From NCBI GenBank assembly GCA_029167225.1, contig JARFNK010000002.1:310001-374000 (forward strand): 64,000 nucleotides of DNA, in the 5' to 3' direction. Below are positions 9,216 to 18,409 of this stretch, one piece after another; the first letter of the stretch is position 1; each line of letters opens with the position of its first letter. The notes under the pieces were generated by a model. It was given only the letters and a program-made list of their open reading frames with translations. It was not told where the DNA came from and did no database searches. This DNA comes from Sphingobium arseniciresistens (GTDB lineage Bacteria; Pseudomonadota; Alphaproteobacteria; Sphingomonadales; Sphingomonadaceae). The position numbers and the translations under genes are program-made.

Positions 9216-10931
9216 ATGGATACCCTCTCTCAGATCACTTCCAGGTCAGAGGAAAAAGCGCTGGTAGCGCGCTGGGCACGTGCAGCAGAAGCGATAGAGA
9301 GCCTGTCAGGCGCGCGAAATCTGGATGACATCGTAGAGATATTGCGATCTTCCGCGCGGCGGATCGTGGGGGCAGATGGTATCGCCATCGTCCTGCGCGA
9401 CGGCGAGCAATGCCATTATATCGCGGAGGACGCGATGGAGCCGCTATGGGCGGGTCAACGCTTTCCCGCCGAAACCTGTGTTTCGGGATGGGCGATGCGC
9501 CATGGCGAGACCGCGTCGATACCGGATGTGTTTATCGATCGCCGGGTGCCGCAGGATGCCTATCGCCAGACCTTCGTGCGCAGCATGCTGATGGTGCCCA
9601 TCGGCCGCCCGGATGCTGTCGCTGCGGTGGGCGCCTATTGGTCGGACGTCGGCCGGCCGATCGCCAGCCAGATCTCCCTGCTGGAGGCCCTTGCCCGCGC
9701 CGCGTCCACGTCACTTGAGAACGGCCGTCTGTTCTCTTCGCTGGAAGCGCTGAACGGACAATTGGAACAGCGGGTGCGCGAGCGGACGGCCGAACTGGAA
9801 AACACGCAGGAGACGCTGCGCCAGATCCAGAAGATGGAAATCGTGGGCCAGTTGACCGGCAATGTCGCCCATGACTTCAACAATCTGCTTTCGCCGATCA
9901 TGGCCGGGCTGGACCTGGTGCTGGCGGGGCGAGCATCGGCGGATGCCGTCATGCGCAGCGCTTCTGTCGCGATGGAGGCGGCGGAAAACGCCCAGACGCT
10001 CGTCCAGCGGTTGCTCATGTTCGCGCGTCGCCAGCCCTTGACACGGACGACCTTCGACCTCGCCGATCTTCTGACCAATATGCGAGCACTGCTTCGCAGT
10101 ACGATCGGCCCGCGCATCAGTCTTGTCATGGATCTGGCGGGAAATCTTCCTGCCATCCATGCGGACCGGCATCAGATGGAACTGGCGGTCCTCAACCTTG
10201 TCGTGAATGCCAGGGACGCGATGCTCCAGGGCGGAACGCTTACTCTCTCCGCCGCGGCGGTCGATAGCGATCTCCCCTCCCAGCTGGCGCCGGGAACCTT
10301 CGTTCGTTTCACGATCGCCGATACCGGCATCGGCATGGACGCCGCGACCAAGGCGGCGGCGACGGAGCCCTTCTTCACGACCAAGCCGGCAGGACATGGG
10401 ACGGGGCTTGGCCTGTCCATGGTCCATGGACTGGCGGGGCAGTTGGGCGGCGCGCTGAATATCGAGAGTCAGGCGGGGAAGGGGACTAAGGTCAATCTCT
10501 GGCTGCCGGTTTCGCAGGCATCCGACGCGGCATCGCCTGCCAAGGACACGCAACAGGAGGGCGAGGGCGAGATCAGCCAGGGCAAGGTCTTCCTGATTGA
10601 CGATAATGTCCTGGTAAGAAGCAGCACGAGGGAAATGCTGGCCGACCTCGGCTATGATGTCACGGAATTTGCCGATGCAGGATTGGCCATCGCCATGCTT
10701 GACGAGGGGTTCCGCCCGGACATCGTGATCACCGATCATATCATGCCGGGCATGACGGGCGCGGAACTTGCGCTCAGATTGCGGGTCGATCATCCCAAAA
10801 TCGCGATCCTCATCATCTCGGGCTATGAAGGCATAGACCTGATCGCGCCGGATGTGGTGCGCCTGTCCAAGCCCTTCCGTCAGGGGCATCTCAAGGCCAG
10901 CATCGCGGCGGCATGTGCGAAGACCCCATGA
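9216..10931 (+). CDS. Hybrid sensor histidine kinase: GAF, HisKA, HATPase, receiver
   Basis: A 571-residue cytosolic-looking kinase with no membrane segment. I prefer ATG 9216 (GAGGTG five bases upstream) over 9189. Residues about 15-170 are a GAF sensor domain. A coiled linker (LEQRVRERTAELENTQETL) leads to the HisKA H-box VAHDFNNLL with His at 219. The ATPase shows NLVVNARDAM (N-box), ADTGIGMD (G1) and GHGTGLGLSM (G2). The C-terminal receiver has the acidic pair LIDDN, phospho-acceptor Asp 507 in ITDHIMPGMTG, and Lys in LSKPF. This layout suits phosphorelay to a separate partner. No cognate regulator is adjacent. The signal sensed is unknown. Confidence 0.9.
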   Translation: MDTLSQITSRSEEKALVARWARAAEAIESLSGARNLDDIVEILRSSARRIVGADGIAIVLRDGEQCHYIAEDAMEPLWAGQRFPAETCVSGWAMRHGETASIPDVFIDRRVPQDAYRQTFVRSMLMVPIGRPDAVAAVGAYWSDVGRPIASQISLLEALARAASTSLENGRLFSSLEALNGQLEQRVRERTAELENTQETLRQIQKMEIVGQLTGNVAHDFNNLLSPIMAGLDLVLAGRASADAVMRSASVAMEAAENAQTLVQRLLMFARRQPLTRTTFDLADLLTNMRALLRSTIGPRISLVMDLAGNLPAIHADRHQMELAVLNLVVNARDAMLQGGTLTLSAAAVDSDLPSQLAPGTFVRFTIADTGIGMDAATKAAATEPFFTTKPAGHGTGLGLSMVHGLAGQLGGALNIESQAGKGTKVNLWLPVSQASDAASPAKDTQQEGEGEISQGKVFLIDDNVLVRSSTREMLADLGYDVTEFADAGLAIAMLDEGFRPDIVITDHIMPGMTGAELALRLRVDHPKIAILIISGYEGIDLIAPDVVRLSKPFRQGHLKASIAAACAKTP

Positions 10932-10957
10932 ACAGAGCAAGCATGCACAGGGCCGCA

Positions 10958-10999
10958 GCCGGAGGCGCTTCGGCATAGAAAGGCGCCTCAGCTTCCGGC
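10958..10999 (+). terminator. Imperfect hairpin downstream of the hybrid kinase
   Basis: Outer arms GCCGGA/TCCGGC and inner arms GGCGC/GCGCC form a bulged stem about 30 bases after the stop. It is followed by GGGAAATTAA, without a proper T run, so termination activity is uncertain. Confidence 0.35.
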
Positions 11000-11039
11000 C
11001 GGGAAATTAATCTGATTCGGCGGATGGACGGGATGGGGG

Positions 11040-11261
11040 ATGCCTCGCTATCCGCGCCCGATGAGTATCGTAGCCACCATCATGAACACCGCAACCGGTC
11101 AGCCCATTCAGAAGATGACGTTCGGGCGCATGCCCAAGCCATGGATCACCTTCGTTCTGGAGAACGGCCAGCGTGCGACGGCCGAGCGCATCAATGTCGG
11201 CAAGCCCGCACCGGGGCAGTTCGCGGCGCCAGTGGAAATATGGGTGTCAGTGAAAAAATAA
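11040..11261 (+). CDS. Small hypothetical protein
   Basis: A possible 73-residue protein in the gap between the kinase and prkA. A G-rich GGATGGGG stretch precedes the ATG; an internal Met at 11061 is an alternative start. The product would be basic, with no membrane segment or Cys, and reads like a compact beta domain (ITFVLENGQRATAERINVG, FAAPVEIWVSVKK). I recognise no family. A perfect inverted repeat follows about 50 bases after the stop, which mildly supports a short transcript ending there. It may be spurious. Confidence 0.4.
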   Translation: MPRYPRPMSIVATIMNTATGQPIQKMTFGRMPKPWITFVLENGQRATAERINVGKPAPGQFAAPVEIWVSVKK

Positions 11262-11627
11262 TGCCTGTGGCGGGGTACTTCATCGCGCCCTGAAAAGACC
11301 GAATGACATGGATTATGATCCGTCCCAGTCGGACCGGATCATAATCCAGCCTTCGCTTCATATTGCCGTAGAAGGCGATCTATTCCCAATGATTGCCGCG
11401 ATTTTCCGCGTGCAGGCCGTCATATCTGCCCCCGGAAAAAAAGAAATGGGCGCGCCGTTTCTGCGAGGCTGAGACCATCCATGGCGGGCACCGCTGATGC
11501 CCCCGCTGTGCGCCGATTTTGGACAAGCAGCATAATTTCCCGAAACTGTGGCCCGATGGCACTGTCATTACAGACCGGATCGGAATATATTTCTTTGGGT
11601 GGCGACTGCTGATGCGGGAGTCGGTTA
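11262..11627. other. Intergenic region upstream of prkA
   Basis: About 365 bases. It contains the long inverted repeat at 11310-11347, an A-rich run near 11440, and the prkA ribosome site GGGAG at 11616-11620. I saw no convincing sigma-54 element (GG-N10-GC spacing with the usual flanks), although prkA operons in enterobacteria are nitrogen- or stress-regulated. Confidence 0.5.
11310..11347. repeat. Perfect 13-bp inverted repeat
   Basis: Arms GGATTATGATCCG (11310-11322) and CGGATCATAATCC (11335-11347) pair without mismatch around a 12-base loop. No T run follows on either strand within a few bases. It could be a Rho-assisted 3' end for the small ORF, an operator for the prkA operon, or a transcript-stabilising hairpin. 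Confidence 0.7.
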
Positions 11628-13571
11628 GTGACGAAAAATGAACTGTTTTCCAGTTTCATGCAGAAGTTCGACGATCGGCGTCAGGCCGAGATGTCTGTCG
11701 AAGACTATCTGCTGGGATGCCGTGACGATCCGCTGATGCACGCCTCGGCATCGGAGCGGCTGCTTGCCGCGATCGGCGAGCCGACCATCATAGATACGGC
11801 GCGCGATCAACGGCTCGGCCGTATCTTCATGAACCGCACGATCCGGCGGTATCCGACATTCGCGAACTTCTACGGCATGGAAGGGACAATCGAGCATATC
11901 GTCAGCTTCCTGCGCCATGCCTCGCAGGGGTTGGAGGAGCGCAAGCAGATCCTCTATCTGCTCGGCCCCGTGGGCGGCGGCAAATCCTCGCTTGCCGAAC
12001 GATTGAAGTCGCTGATGGAGGTGCATCCCATCTATGCGCTCAAGGCCGGCGAGGAGATCAGCCCCATCTTCGAGAGCCCGCTCGCGCTGTTCGATCCCGA
12101 GACGCACGGCGTGCTAATCGAGGATCTCTATGGCATTCCGCGCCGCCGGCTGACCGGCCTGATCAGCCCATGGTGCCGCAAGCGTCTCGACGAGTTCGGA
12201 GGGGACATTTCCCGCTTCTCCGTCGTCCGACTGATGCCCTCGCGGATGCGCCAGATCGCCATTTCGAAGACCGAGCCGGGCGACGAGAACAACCAGGACA
12301 TCTCCTCGCTGGTCGGCAAGGTCGACATCCGCAAGCTGGAGATGCTCTCCCAGAATGATCCCGATGCCTACAGCTATTCGGGTGGCCTCAACCGGGCCAA
12401 TCAGGGCATCCTGGAATTTGTCGAGATGTTCAAGGCGCCGATCAAGATGCTCCACCCGCTGCTCACGGCGACGCAGGAGGGCAATTATATCGGGACCGAG
12501 AATATCGGCGCCATCCCCTTCTCAGGGATCGTCATGGCGCATTCCAACGAGTCCGAATGGCAGAATTTCAAGAACAACAAGAATAACGAAGCCTTTATCG
12601 ACCGCATCTATGTCATCAAGGTGCCCTACAGCCTGCAGGCGACCGAAGAGCGGCACGTGTACGAGAAGCTGGTGCGCGAATCCGACCTGAGCAAGGCGCC
12701 CTGTGCGCCGGGCACGCTGGACATGCTGGCGCGATTTTCGGTGCTGACCCGGCTGCGGGAACATGAGAACAGCAGCCTCTATTCCAAGATGCGGGTCTAT
12801 GATGGCGAAATGCTGCGCGAGATCGACCCGCGGGCGAAGAGCATGCAGGAATATCGTGATGCCGGCGGCGTGGACGAGGGCATGTCGGGCATATCGACCC
12901 GCTTCGCCTTCAAGGCGCTGTCGGCGACCTTCAACCATGACACCAGCGAGATCGCGGCCGATCCGGTCCACCTGATGTATGTGCTGGAGGGGATGGTCCG
13001 GCAGGAGCAGTTTCCCGCCGAGGTCGAGGCCCGCTATCTTGAGTTTATCAAGGGCGAGTTGGCGCCGCGCTATGCCGAGTTCATCGGCAACGAGATCCAG
13101 AAGGCCTATCTGGAATCCTATAACGATTACGGCCAGAACCTGTTCGATCGCTATGTGGCCTATGCCGATGCCTGGATCGAGGATCTGGATTTCAAGGATC
13201 CGGACACCGGCCAACTGCTCGATCGCGAAGTGATCAATCAGGAACTCTCGAAGACGGAAAAGCCCGCCGGGATCGCCAATCCCAAGGATTTCCGAAACGA
13301 GGTGGTGAAATTCGCGCTGCGCATGCGCGCAAGCAACGATGGCCGCAATCCGTCATGGACGTCCTATGAGAAGATTCGCGAGGTCATCGAAAAGCGGATG
13401 TTCAGCCAGGTCGAGGATTTGCTGCCCGTCATCAGCTTCGGCTCCAAGAAGGACGGAGAGACGGCGAACAAGCATGACGAGTTCGTCGAACGGATGATCG
13501 AGCGCGGCTATACGGAGCGCCAGGTCCGCCGACTGGTCGAATGGTATATCAGGGTGAAGCAGGCAGGATAG
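11628..13571 (+). CDS. prkA: PrkA/YeaG family AAA+ serine protein kinase
   Basis: A 647-residue protein that follows E. coli YeaG nearly end to end from memory of that sequence. It has the AAA+ Walker A GPVGGGKSS, the blocks KTEPGDENNQDIS, KAPIKMLHPLLTATQEGNY and AHSNESEW, and a C-terminal kinase-like part (NPSWTSYEKIREVIEKRMF). PrkA/YeaG acts in stationary phase and nutrient stress, linked to YeaH. The start is GTG 11628 with GGGAG seven bases upstream. It is first in a three-gene operon with yeaH and spoVR, the order seen widely in proteobacteria. Confidence 0.96.
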   Translation: MTKNELFSSFMQKFDDRRQAEMSVEDYLLGCRDDPLMHASASERLLAAIGEPTIIDTARDQRLGRIFMNRTIRRYPTFANFYGMEGTIEHIVSFLRHASQGLEERKQILYLLGPVGGGKSSLAERLKSLMEVHPIYALKAGEEISPIFESPLALFDPETHGVLIEDLYGIPRRRLTGLISPWCRKRLDEFGGDISRFSVVRLMPSRMRQIAISKTEPGDENNQDISSLVGKVDIRKLEMLSQNDPDAYSYSGGLNRANQGILEFVEMFKAPIKMLHPLLTATQEGNYIGTENIGAIPFSGIVMAHSNESEWQNFKNNKNNEAFIDRIYVIKVPYSLQATEERHVYEKLVRESDLSKAPCAPGTLDMLARFSVLTRLREHENSSLYSKMRVYDGEMLREIDPRAKSMQEYRDAGGVDEGMSGISTRFAFKALSATFNHDTSEIAADPVHLMYVLEGMVRQEQFPAEVEARYLEFIKGELAPRYAEFIGNEIQKAYLESYNDYGQNLFDRYVAYADAWIEDLDFKDPDTGQLLDREVINQELSKTEKPAGIANPKDFRNEVVKFALRMRASNDGRNPSWTSYEKIREVIEKRMFSQVEDLLPVISFGSKKDGETANKHDEFVERMIERGYTERQVRRLVEWYIRVKQAG

Positions 13572-13590
13572 TGGAGGCGCACCAGCCGAC

Positions 13591-14901
13591 ATGCACATTG
13601 TTGATCGACGTCTGAACCCTGGAGGGAAGAGCCTGGTCAACCGGCAGCGTTTCTTGCGGCGGGCAAGGGCTTATGTGCAGCAGGCAGTGCGAGAGACGCT
13701 GAAGGATCGCAGCATCCGCGATCTGGACAGGGAGGGCAAGATATCCATCCGCCGCGACGCGATCCACGAGCCGACGCTGCATCGGGCGGGGCAGGGCGGC
13801 AATCGCGAGCGGGTGTTTCCCGGCAACCGCGATTATCTTGAAGGCGACAGGATCAAGCGTCCGGGCGCCGGATCTGGGAGCGGGACGAGTTCGGGGGATG
13901 GCGAGGGGGAGGATGATTTCCAGTTCGTGCTCACCCGAGAGGAGTTTCTGGATCTTTTCCTGGACGATCTCGAACTGCCGGACCTCGCCAAACGTCGCCT
14001 GATCGGGGGTGATGTCGAAGGGATCAGGCGCGCGGGCTATTCCACCGCCGGCAACCCTTCAAACCTGTCCGTGCCCCGAACCATGCAGAAGGCGATGTCG
14101 CGTCGCATTGCGCTGAAGCGGCCGAGCAGCGCGGATCTCAGGAAAATCGAGCAGGAGATTGCGGACATCGAAGCGCGCGAGCAGCCGTTGCCAGATGACG
14201 TCGATCGGCTTGCGCGGCTGCGCGAGGAGCATGCACATGTCACCCGCCGCCGGAACCTGATCGCCTATATCGACCCCGTCGACCTGCGCTACCGCCGCTT
14301 CGAATCCGTGCCGCGGCCCGTCGCGCAAGCGGTGATGTTTTGCCTGATGGATGTCTCGGGATCCATGAACGAGCATATGAAGGATCTCGCCAAGCGCTTC
14401 TTCGCGCTGCTCCATCTGTTCCTGACGCGCTGCTACGAGCATGTCGAAATCGTGTTCATCCATCACACGGACAAGGCGGCGGAAGTCGACGAACAGACCT
14501 TTTTCTACAGCACGGTCACGGGCGGGACGCTGGTTTCGAGCGCCCTGGAAAAGCTGATGGAGGTCGTTGCCGAGCGATATCCCCCAGACGACTGGAACAT
14601 CTACGTCGCGCAGGCCTCCGATGGGGATACTCTTGTGACCGACAATGCGCGCGTGGTGAACCTCATGCAGAACGCGATCCTGCCGATCTCCCAATATGTC
14701 GCCTATCTGGAGGTCGGTCGTGAGGAAGTGTCCGATGCCGAGGTGGTAGAAAGGCCGACCGGCCTGTGGCAGGCCTATGCGACCGTCATCGCCGCCCACG
14801 GCCATTTCGTGATGCGCAAGGTCGGGCATCGCCGCGAAATCTACCCGGTATTCCGCGAGCTGTTCCAACGCCAGCGTGCGGCCGAGCGGCGGCGCGCATA
14901 A
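13591..14901 (+). CDS. yeaH: YeaH/YhbH family protein (DUF444, VWA-like)
   Basis: A 436-residue partner of the PrkA kinase. The start matches the family (IVDRRLNPGGKSLVNRQRFLRR). A Gly/Ser-rich linker sits near residues 90-108. The C-terminal half is a von Willebrand A-like domain with the MIDAS motif DVSGSMNEHMKDLAKRF and the family blocks EVDEQTFFYS, GGTLVSSAL and QASDGD. It ends with IYPVFRELFQRQ, as in E. coli YeaH. The molecular role is not established. It starts 19 bases after prkA, and its stop shares bases with the spoVR start (TAATG). Confidence 0.95.
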   Translation: MHIVDRRLNPGGKSLVNRQRFLRRARAYVQQAVRETLKDRSIRDLDREGKISIRRDAIHEPTLHRAGQGGNRERVFPGNRDYLEGDRIKRPGAGSGSGTSSGDGEGEDDFQFVLTREEFLDLFLDDLELPDLAKRRLIGGDVEGIRRAGYSTAGNPSNLSVPRTMQKAMSRRIALKRPSSADLRKIEQEIADIEAREQPLPDDVDRLARLREEHAHVTRRRNLIAYIDPVDLRYRRFESVPRPVAQAVMFCLMDVSGSMNEHMKDLAKRFFALLHLFLTRCYEHVEIVFIHHTDKAAEVDEQTFFYSTVTGGTLVSSALEKLMEVVAERYPPDDWNIYVAQASDGDTLVTDNARVVNLMQNAILPISQYVAYLEVGREEVSDAEVVERPTGLWQAYATVIAAHGHFVMRKVGHRREIYPVFRELFQRQRAAERRRA

Positions 14902-16439
14902 TGAGCCGGTTTTCGCATCCTCCCCTGTTCGAGGGCAGCGACTGGGATTTCGATCTCATCAACCGAATCTATGACGCGATCGAGCCGATCGCGATCGGGG
15001 AGATGAAGCTCAACATCTATCCCAACCAGATCGAGATCATCAGCGCCGAGCAGATGCTGGATGCCTATTCGTCGATCGGCATGCCGCTGTTCTACAAGCA
15101 TTGGTCGTTCGGAAAGCAATTCGTCAGCAACGAGGCGCTCTATCGCAAGGGGCTGCGCGGGCTTGCCTATGAACTGGTCATCAATTCCGACCCTTGCATC
15201 AGCTACATCATGCAGGAAAACAGCGCGACGATGCAGACGCTGGTCATCGCCCATGCGGCCTTCGGGCATAATCATTTCTTCAAGAATAATTATGTCTTCA
15301 AGCAATGGACCGATGCCGAGGGCATTCTCGACTATCTCGAATTCGCCAAGCGCTACATCGCCGGTTGCGAGGAGCGCCATGGCCAGCTCGCCGTCGAGCG
15401 CGTGCTGGATGCCGCCCATGCGCTGATGAACCAGGGCGTCCATCGCTACCCACGCATCCGGCCGCGAGACCTGAAGAGCGAGGCGGCGCGTGAAGCCGAA
15501 CGTCAGGCCTATCGGGACCGTATCTACGACGATCTCTGGCGCACCGTGCCGACAGGGGCAAAGGCTTCCACGGTCAAGGATGACGAACGGCGGCAGGTGC
15601 TGGGGCTGCCGCAGGAGAACATCCTCTATTTCCTGGAAAAGTCAGGCCCGCGGCTGGAGCCCTGGCATCGGGAAATCCTGCGGATCGTGCGGCTGATCGC
15701 CCAATATTTCTATCCGCAACGCCAGACCAAGGTGATGAACGAGGGCGCCGCGACCTTCACCCATTATCGGATCATGACATTGCTGCACGAGCGCGGTCTC
15801 ATCACCGATGGCGCGTTCATGGAGTTCATCCAGTCGCATACCAACGTCGTCTATCAACCCAATTATGACTCCGGGCAGTTCGGCGGCTTCAATCCCTATG
15901 CGCTGGGTTTCGGCATCATGACCGACATCCAGCGGATCTGCGAGCGGCCGACGGACGAGGATCGGGAATGGTTTGGCGGCATTGCCGGCTCTGGCGATAC
16001 GATGGGAGTCCTCAAGGACATCTGGGCCAATTATCGCGACGAGAGCTTTGTCGCGCAGTTCCTCAGTCCCCACCTGATCCGTCGGTGGCGGTTGTTCAAG
16101 ATCGTCGATCAGGAAGGCGAGTCGGACCTGACCGTCGACGCCATTCATAACGAACGCGGCCATCGTCGCATCCGCCGGGCGCTGGCGCGCGAATATGACA
16201 TCGGGCAGCAGGAGCCTGATATCCAGGTCGTCGATGTCGATCTGGCGGGCGACCGCGCCCTCATCCTTGAGCATGTCGTGTCAAACGGCCTGCGCCTGGA
16301 TCAGTCAGATGCTGCCATGGTATTGCAAAGTCTCGCCAATTTATGGGGTTATGAAGTCGTCCTCAACGAAGTGGATGCCGAGACGCGCAAGGTGCTTAAC
16401 AGCCAGCGGATCCAGCCACGGCCTGACTGGCTCCATTGA
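14901..16439 (+). CDS. spoVR: SpoVR family protein (YcgB-like)
   Basis: A 512-residue SpoVR/YcgB homologue. Typical family blocks are SDWDFDLINRIYDAIEPIA, YKHWSFGKQF, AYELVINSDPCISYIMQEN, HAAFGHNHFFKNNY, KVMNEGAATFTHY and GGFNPYALGFGIMTDI. In Bacillus the protein affects spore cortex formation; in non-spore-formers it belongs with PrkA and YeaH in stress physiology. The biochemical function is unknown. I chose ATG 14901, which overlaps the yeaH stop; the frame extends upstream only inside yeaH. It is the last gene of the operon. Confidence 0.95.
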   Translation: MSRFSHPPLFEGSDWDFDLINRIYDAIEPIAIGEMKLNIYPNQIEIISAEQMLDAYSSIGMPLFYKHWSFGKQFVSNEALYRKGLRGLAYELVINSDPCISYIMQENSATMQTLVIAHAAFGHNHFFKNNYVFKQWTDAEGILDYLEFAKRYIAGCEERHGQLAVERVLDAAHALMNQGVHRYPRIRPRDLKSEAAREAERQAYRDRIYDDLWRTVPTGAKASTVKDDERRQVLGLPQENILYFLEKSGPRLEPWHREILRIVRLIAQYFYPQRQTKVMNEGAATFTHYRIMTLLHERGLITDGAFMEFIQSHTNVVYQPNYDSGQFGGFNPYALGFGIMTDIQRICERPTDEDREWFGGIAGSGDTMGVLKDIWANYRDESFVAQFLSPHLIRRWRLFKIVDQEGESDLTVDAIHNERGHRRIRRALAREYDIGQQEPDIQVVDVDLAGDRALILEHVVSNGLRLDQSDAAMVLQSLANLWGYEVVLNEVDAETRKVLNSQRIQPRPDWLH

Positions 16440-16608
16440 GCTGCGGATTCGGTCGTGCGGACAGCGTGCAAGATTCCGTTTTTCATCACGCGGCAAAAGG
16501 CGTAACTTGCGTCGCAGACTTTTTCGCGGGCCACGTCGTGTCCGATCGCTGGTGACTGGGATGTGATCGCATCGTGCTGCGTCCGTCGGGATAGCAGGAG
16601 TTGGGTTC

Positions 16609-16812
16609 ATGACGAATGCTCTAACTGCGGCAGAATGTCTCGAGCGTGCCAGAATGCATGAGCAGTTGGCCGTCACAACTGCCGATTCCTCCGCGCGCAT
16701 GATGCATCAGGCCATGGCCGCCGAATTCCGCCGACGGGCTGAAGCGGGCACGCTCGATACCTCATATCAGCCCAGCAACAAGCCCATGGCCGAGTTCTGC
16801 GCGATCCAGTGA
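16609..16812 (+). CDS. Small hypothetical protein
   Basis: A 67-residue protein with a good ribosome site (CAGGAG) before the ATG. The N-terminal two thirds are predicted helical (LTAAECLERARMHEQLAVTT, then MMHQAMAAEFRRRAEAG), with no signal peptide or membrane segment. Short helical proteins of this style are common in sphingomonads and unassigned. It stands alone between the prkA operon and the polysaccharide locus. Confidence 0.6.
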   Translation: MTNALTAAECLERARMHEQLAVTTADSSARMMHQAMAAEFRRRAEAGTLDTSYQPSNKPMAEFCAIQ

Positions 16813-16899
16813 CGTTGCGCCATGCGAACGTTCATGGGTATCCCGCCAGCCGCGATGGCCTCATCGCCACCGCTCAAGCATGATCGCGACCTGTTGACT

Positions 16900-16912
16900 T
16901 AGTTGTTAACTA
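16900..16912. promoter_or_regulatory. Short AT-rich inverted repeat upstream of the polysaccharide locus
   Basis: TAGTT-GTT-AACTA lies in an AT-rich patch that also holds TTGACT (16894-16899) directly before it. It is about 100 bases upstream of the polymerase-like gene. It could be a promoter or operator, but no well-spaced -10 element was found. Confidence 0.25.
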
Positions 16913-17014
16913 GAATCTGCCAATTTACATTCGCTGCCGTTCCCTTCGTTCGGGGACGATGAGCGAATTCGATTCTGCGTACTTCAAAGATAGCTATTTC
17001 TGCTCATCCACGAG

Positions 17015-18403
17015 ATGATAGCGATGTTTGACAGGCCGCTGGTTCGTGGGGGAAAGATGCGCGCAGTCTATGAGCGGGATAGGGAGGCGGCGGCGCTGGC
17101 TGCCCATCGCGCGCCCGATCTGACGCTGTTCGAAAGAAACGCTCGCGCGCACCTTTCGACAAGGGCGGTGGTCGGGCTTATTGATCGCTGCGTACTGGCG
17201 CTCTTCCTGCTCTATGCCGTCCATGTCGTGATCTCGCCGGTGGACAGCCAGGTGGCGGTCGAGCAGCATGTGATGAAGATCATGAACTATGGCCAGCTGA
17301 TCGACGGCACCTATGGCCAGCTGTTCTTCATATTCTATGTGGCGGCGCGGACGCTGTTCTTCCCCACCATCTATTACGCCCTGCTGAGCCCGCTTGGCGG
17401 ACTGGCGATCTTTGCGATGCTCTCGGCGCTCTGGTCGATCGATCCGCTCACGACATTGCATCGTGCGCTCGACCTGCTGCTATGCGTGCTGATGCCCGCC
17501 ATTCTCGTGCGGGGGCTGGGTTTTGCCGCCTGCGTCCGCGCCACCTGGATCATCCTGTCGGCTATCCTCCTTGTCTCGGTGGCCCTCGCGCTGGCGGGGG
17601 TCGACTATGCGCTGATGAAGGGCGAGCATCTGGGGCTTTGGCGCGGGCTGTTCGACCACAAGAACAGCTTTGCGCCCTTTGCGGCGATGCTGGCGATCCT
17701 GTCGTTCATGGCGCCTCCGTCGATCACCGGCTTCCGCTGGGTCGGACTGGCTGTTGCGGCGGTGGCGGTCGTCGCCGTGGCGTTTGCCGGATCGGCGACC
17801 ACCTATGTCGCGTTGACCGTCGGGGCGCTCGCGATCTTCCAGAACATGCTCTGCCACCGCCTGAATCTGTCGAATATCGCCAGTTTTCTCATCATGGCCG
17901 GATCGCTCGTCATCGGCTCTCTTCTTGCGCTTGGCGCTGCCGCGATGGTTCTGGAGATGCTGGGGCGGAGCATCACGCTCACCGGCCGCACGGGGCTTTG
18001 GGCCGGCGCGCTGCCGTTCACATTCACGCATCCCGTCGGCTATGGCTATGGCATGAGCGGCGGCGACGAGGTGATGAATGCCGCGCGCATCGCTGGCAAA
18101 TGGTTCGTCGCGCCAAGCCTTCACAGCGGCTATATCACGCTTGCCGTCGATCTTGGCTGGCTGGCCGTGGCCGTATTCTTCCTGTTTCTGCTGTCGAAGA
18201 TCGTCATCCAGGGCCAGCGGGAGAGGGGGACCGACCCTTATATGTTGATGCTGGCCGGCTTTGCCGCGCTGAACCTGAGCCTTGCGGCAACCGAGTCGCC
18301 CTTCGGCGCCTATCTCAGCGGCCCACTGGTGATGATCGTGATGATCGGAGAAGCGACGCGATCCCAGCGTCAGCGGAACGGTTTGCGGGTAGGTGCCGGT
18401 TAG
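17015..18403 (+). CDS. O-antigen ligase/ExoQ-like polysaccharide polymerase
   Basis: A 462-residue polytopic inner-membrane protein with about ten hydrophobic segments after a basic N-terminus. The block TGRTGLWAGALPFTFTHPVGYGYG is the periplasmic-loop signature of the Wzy/WaaL/ExoQ superfamily, so it probably polymerises repeat units or ligates the glycan. Start choice is uncertain: ATG 17015 is listed, while ATG 17057 has GGGGGAAAG just upstream and leaves all membrane segments intact. It converges with a flippase gene six bases downstream. It is one of two such proteins in the window. Confidence 0.8.
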   Translation: MIAMFDRPLVRGGKMRAVYERDREAAALAAHRAPDLTLFERNARAHLSTRAVVGLIDRCVLALFLLYAVHVVISPVDSQVAVEQHVMKIMNYGQLIDGTYGQLFFIFYVAARTLFFPTIYYALLSPLGGLAIFAMLSALWSIDPLTTLHRALDLLLCVLMPAILVRGLGFAACVRATWIILSAILLVSVALALAGVDYALMKGEHLGLWRGLFDHKNSFAPFAAMLAILSFMAPPSITGFRWVGLAVAAVAVVAVAFAGSATTYVALTVGALAIFQNMLCHRLNLSNIASFLIMAGSLVIGSLLALGAAAMVLEMLGRSITLTGRTGLWAGALPFTFTHPVGYGYGMSGGDEVMNAARIAGKWFVAPSLHSGYITLAVDLGWLAVAVFFLFLLSKIVIQGQRERGTDPYMLMLAGFAALNLSLAATESPFGAYLSGPLVMIVMIGEATRSQRQRNGLRVGAG

Positions 18404-18409
18404 GGCGCG

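Noticed and set aside
11262-11627. Sigma-54 promoter for the prkA operon
   Set aside because: TGGCCC...GGCAC near 11.55 kb looked suggestive but spacing and flanks do not fit the -24/-12 consensus.
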